DNA of 64,000 nt from Chondrus crispus (Eukaryota; Rhodophyta; Florideophyceae; Gigartinales; Gigartinaceae): NCBI RefSeq assembly GCF_000350225.1, contig NW_005178559.1:334316-398315 (forward strand). Reading direction: 5' to 3'. Below, in pieces: positions 61,923 to 64,000 of the stretch. Positions within the stretch are counted from its first letter, which is position 1. Each line of letters opens with the position of its first letter. The position numbers and the translations under genes are program-made. Under the pieces are notes generated by a model. The model saw nothing but the letters and a program-made list of their open reading frames with translations, was not told where the DNA came from and did not search any database.

Positions 61923-64000
61923 AACTGAAGAAGCGGGGCCGGTGGCCCGTTTTCTCCCGCCCCTCTCCTCTGTGTGTCGCCCCTTCACCACTACGCCCAA
62001 TGAGAGTGCAGAACAAGTTTCGATGGAGGCGTTTTGCAAAAAAGACCTTTGAAAGCCTTTTGAAAGGCTCAAATCAGTCCTCCCTCCCGCAGGTTGACTG
62101 AGGTGGCGCCAGACTCTTGTCCTCCGCCGCCGCTTTTTTTGCGTGATGCACGTTGCGGCGCCAATCCTACACCCCACCCCGACTTCCACTTGGCACATCC
62201 ACAGCGTTCCGCCGCCTTGCGTCAGGTTCGCCTCCTATAATCCCACTTTGGCCCGATCCACGCCCTCCATGGAGGGGTCATTCACATCGGAAACGGGCCC
62301 TTAACCTCTAACTAGAAACCGGGTACAACATATACTAATGTACGTATACCTGCAAACCATGTAAGGGTAAATAATGATAATCATTATTACCCTTATTCCG
62401 CCGCCACCAACTGCCACAGCCATGCAAGGTGCCCGGAGAACGGCACCACAACCTACTTTCACCCCCAATTCTCTCTTTGCAATCGCCTTCCAATGCCATT
62501 ATAAATGGCGAAGGAGATCATCAATCTACGCATTGTGTGTACGCCGCACCCTCCGCCTCCGTTTTCCTCCGCATTTCATACTGTACAATATCCTTCCCAA
62601 CCTGATCCATCATTGAGGCAATGCACAGGATCGCTATCATCACATACTGTATCGACATGCGACATGGGTATCGTCTGTGACCATAACCAAACTACTGTAC
62701 CGTAACAGATAGAAGATATTCGTATTGTCGTACGGTCCTCACTGTAGCCCCAGATCACAACAAACTACATAAACATCTCCAGCCAGAGTGTGTCGCACTA
62801 CAGTACCTTGTTTGCTGTCAGGCACCCTCAAACTGCCTCCCTAATTGACCTCTGCTACCTATCCTCAAAAACCAACATGTCGATGTCGACCCTCATGCAG
62901 CACGTCACACCATTTACTCATCTTACGGTTATCCTAGGTGCACCGCCTTCCCATATCTTTCATTGCTACGAGCCCTTACTCTCCACAACTTCTCACATTT
63001 GCTGTCTGTTCCTGCCTTTGTTTGCATCCCACTTTTTAAACCTATTCTACGTCCACACCTCCAAACAGCACCCCTGTTTTGTACAGTAATATCTTTCCCC
63101 CCTCTGCAAACGTACAACATTGTCCAAAGTGCCCACAGCCCTGTACAGTAGATACACACAGTCGCTCAAAGTCGCTCGCTCTCTCACAATTTTCAGAACA
63201 CTCTGGCCCGAACACAGCACTTCAGCACTGTACACTACCCGGGTACAGTATTCCGTCTATGGTTGAGGTTCCTGTATGACGTAAACACCGTGCCATATTT
63301 GTCTCGTACTCAAGGGTATGCTTTACACTCGGAAAGAATCTCGATTCAGCCACCAGACTACCCGTACAGAACGACACCACTGTTTACTTTTATAGCGCTG
63401 CCCTTCCTTATTCCATTGCCGTGTCGAGTAAGGGTGCTCCTTCTGCCAAACACGCTGTACCAAGGGTAATTTACTGGTACAAAAAGGACAGCATTTTTAA
63501 AATGGAGGCGTCTCATTTTGATTGCCCCGTTGGGTAAATAGCCAGCCCAGCCCTTCTGTCTTCCAAACAGCAACCGCTGCTTTTTTCACTTCCGCCTCCC
63601 TGAGATTTTCCCTCGCTGTAGGATTTCTCACAGGAAACTCTGCTCCGCTCCAACACTGCAGCCTGCTTCTCCACCCTCCACTTTTCCACGCGCCGTCCTG
63701 CTCTTTCCTTGTACACAATCCGCGGCGGCGGAAACGGTTTATTCGCACCATATGCCGAGAGAAATATAGATATGGACAGTGAGATTGTACCGCACCAGAC
63801 AACAGGTAGGCGAGTTGACGGCAGAGGAGCAGGAGGTGTTTGGTTGGAGTTAATTTTAACTCGCGATAAGCGCGCTATAGCCGCAAGATATTGTACAGTA
63901 CGTCTTGTGAGAGAGAGACCGTAAGAGAAAAAAGAGGTGTGAAGGAAAGCTTCTGGAAGGTCCTTTGTTTAAAAAGTTTATACGTCGGTTTTGAAAAAAC

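Larger units (their letters stand above)
58697..64000. other. 5.3 kb without a supportable gene
   Basis: 58697-59130 is the G-rich (template C-rich) promoter side of the zinc-finger gene, with TTTATAAA at 58858-58865. 59260-59540 is pyrimidine-rich low complexity. From 59600 on the sequence has mixed composition and only short, unconserved open frames on both strands. It repeatedly shows TACTGTAC/GTACAGTA and carries a hairpin at 61885-61922. No tRNA, rRNA or transposon protein was recognised. Confidence 0.55.

Noticed and set aside
59155..63924. Many 60-150-codon ORFs in the right-hand 4.7 kb
   Set aside because: None has domain-like sequence, consistent codon bias or a neighbour in frame; they match chance length on both strands.
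1..64000. CRISPR arrays, tRNA and rRNA genes
   Set aside because: No regularly spaced identical repeats with unique spacers, no tRNA T-loop with a matching acceptor stem and no rRNA core sequence were recognised.

Overview
The window is nuclear DNA of a eukaryote. It carries cytosolic ribosomal protein uS8, a RING-H2 protein, a U1-70K fragment, a PTEN/FH2 formin fragment, GT-AG introns and several eukaryotic transposon classes. Host-like genes are nearly intron-free, GC is about 50 %, and most of the left 43 kb is nested transposons. This fits a repeat-rich, intron-poor alga, most likely a florideophyte red alga of the Chondrus type. The organism is inferred from style, not from a marker gene.

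Left part (1-25.7 kb). A decayed Helitron Rep/helicase gene (copy B) fills 1-4612. A second Helitron (copy A) starts at about 6397 and runs, in pieces, to 25747. It has been interrupted by a solo LTR (7011-7668, target duplication ATATA), by a 13.57-kb DNA transposon (7857-21429, target duplication CTAC, imperfect TIRs starting AACAG) and by a 0.63-kb LTR-like insertion (about 22369-22997). Removing the first two, with one copy of each duplication, puts the Helitron frame back in phase. The 13.57-kb element appears to be the novel item here. It carries a DUF7869-type transposase-like gene, divergent from a 780-codon DNA-methyltransferase-like gene whose catalytic motifs are both degenerate. 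It also has 1.43-kb subterminal inverted repeats, each with the same broken pieces of trehalose-phosphatase and U1-70K genes, plus formin and WD40 gene debris.

Middle (25.7-43.1 kb). A chromodomain Ty3/gypsy element (25748-35588) has two LTRs and open gag and pol frames, but lesions in protease and chromodomain. Its long 3' region holds tandem repeats and two diverged copies of a hairpin-rich module. It abuts the truncated Helitron on one side and a truncated Ty1/copia element (reverse strand) on the other. A young DIRS-type tyrosine-recombinase retroelement (38158-43137, reverse strand) has nearly identical 467-bp direct terminal repeats.

Right part (43.2-64 kb). This is gene territory: a secretory coiled-coil membrane protein, a broken malate/lactate dehydrogenase-family gene whose 5' end was cut by an inverted partial copy of that membrane-protein gene, a rhodanese, a 372-bp assembly gap, a RING-H2 protein, ribosomal protein uS8, a large CHAT-NTPase-TPR protein resembling immune-type STAND proteins, and a C2H2 zinc-finger protein with one intron. 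The last 5.3 kb shows no gene I can support.
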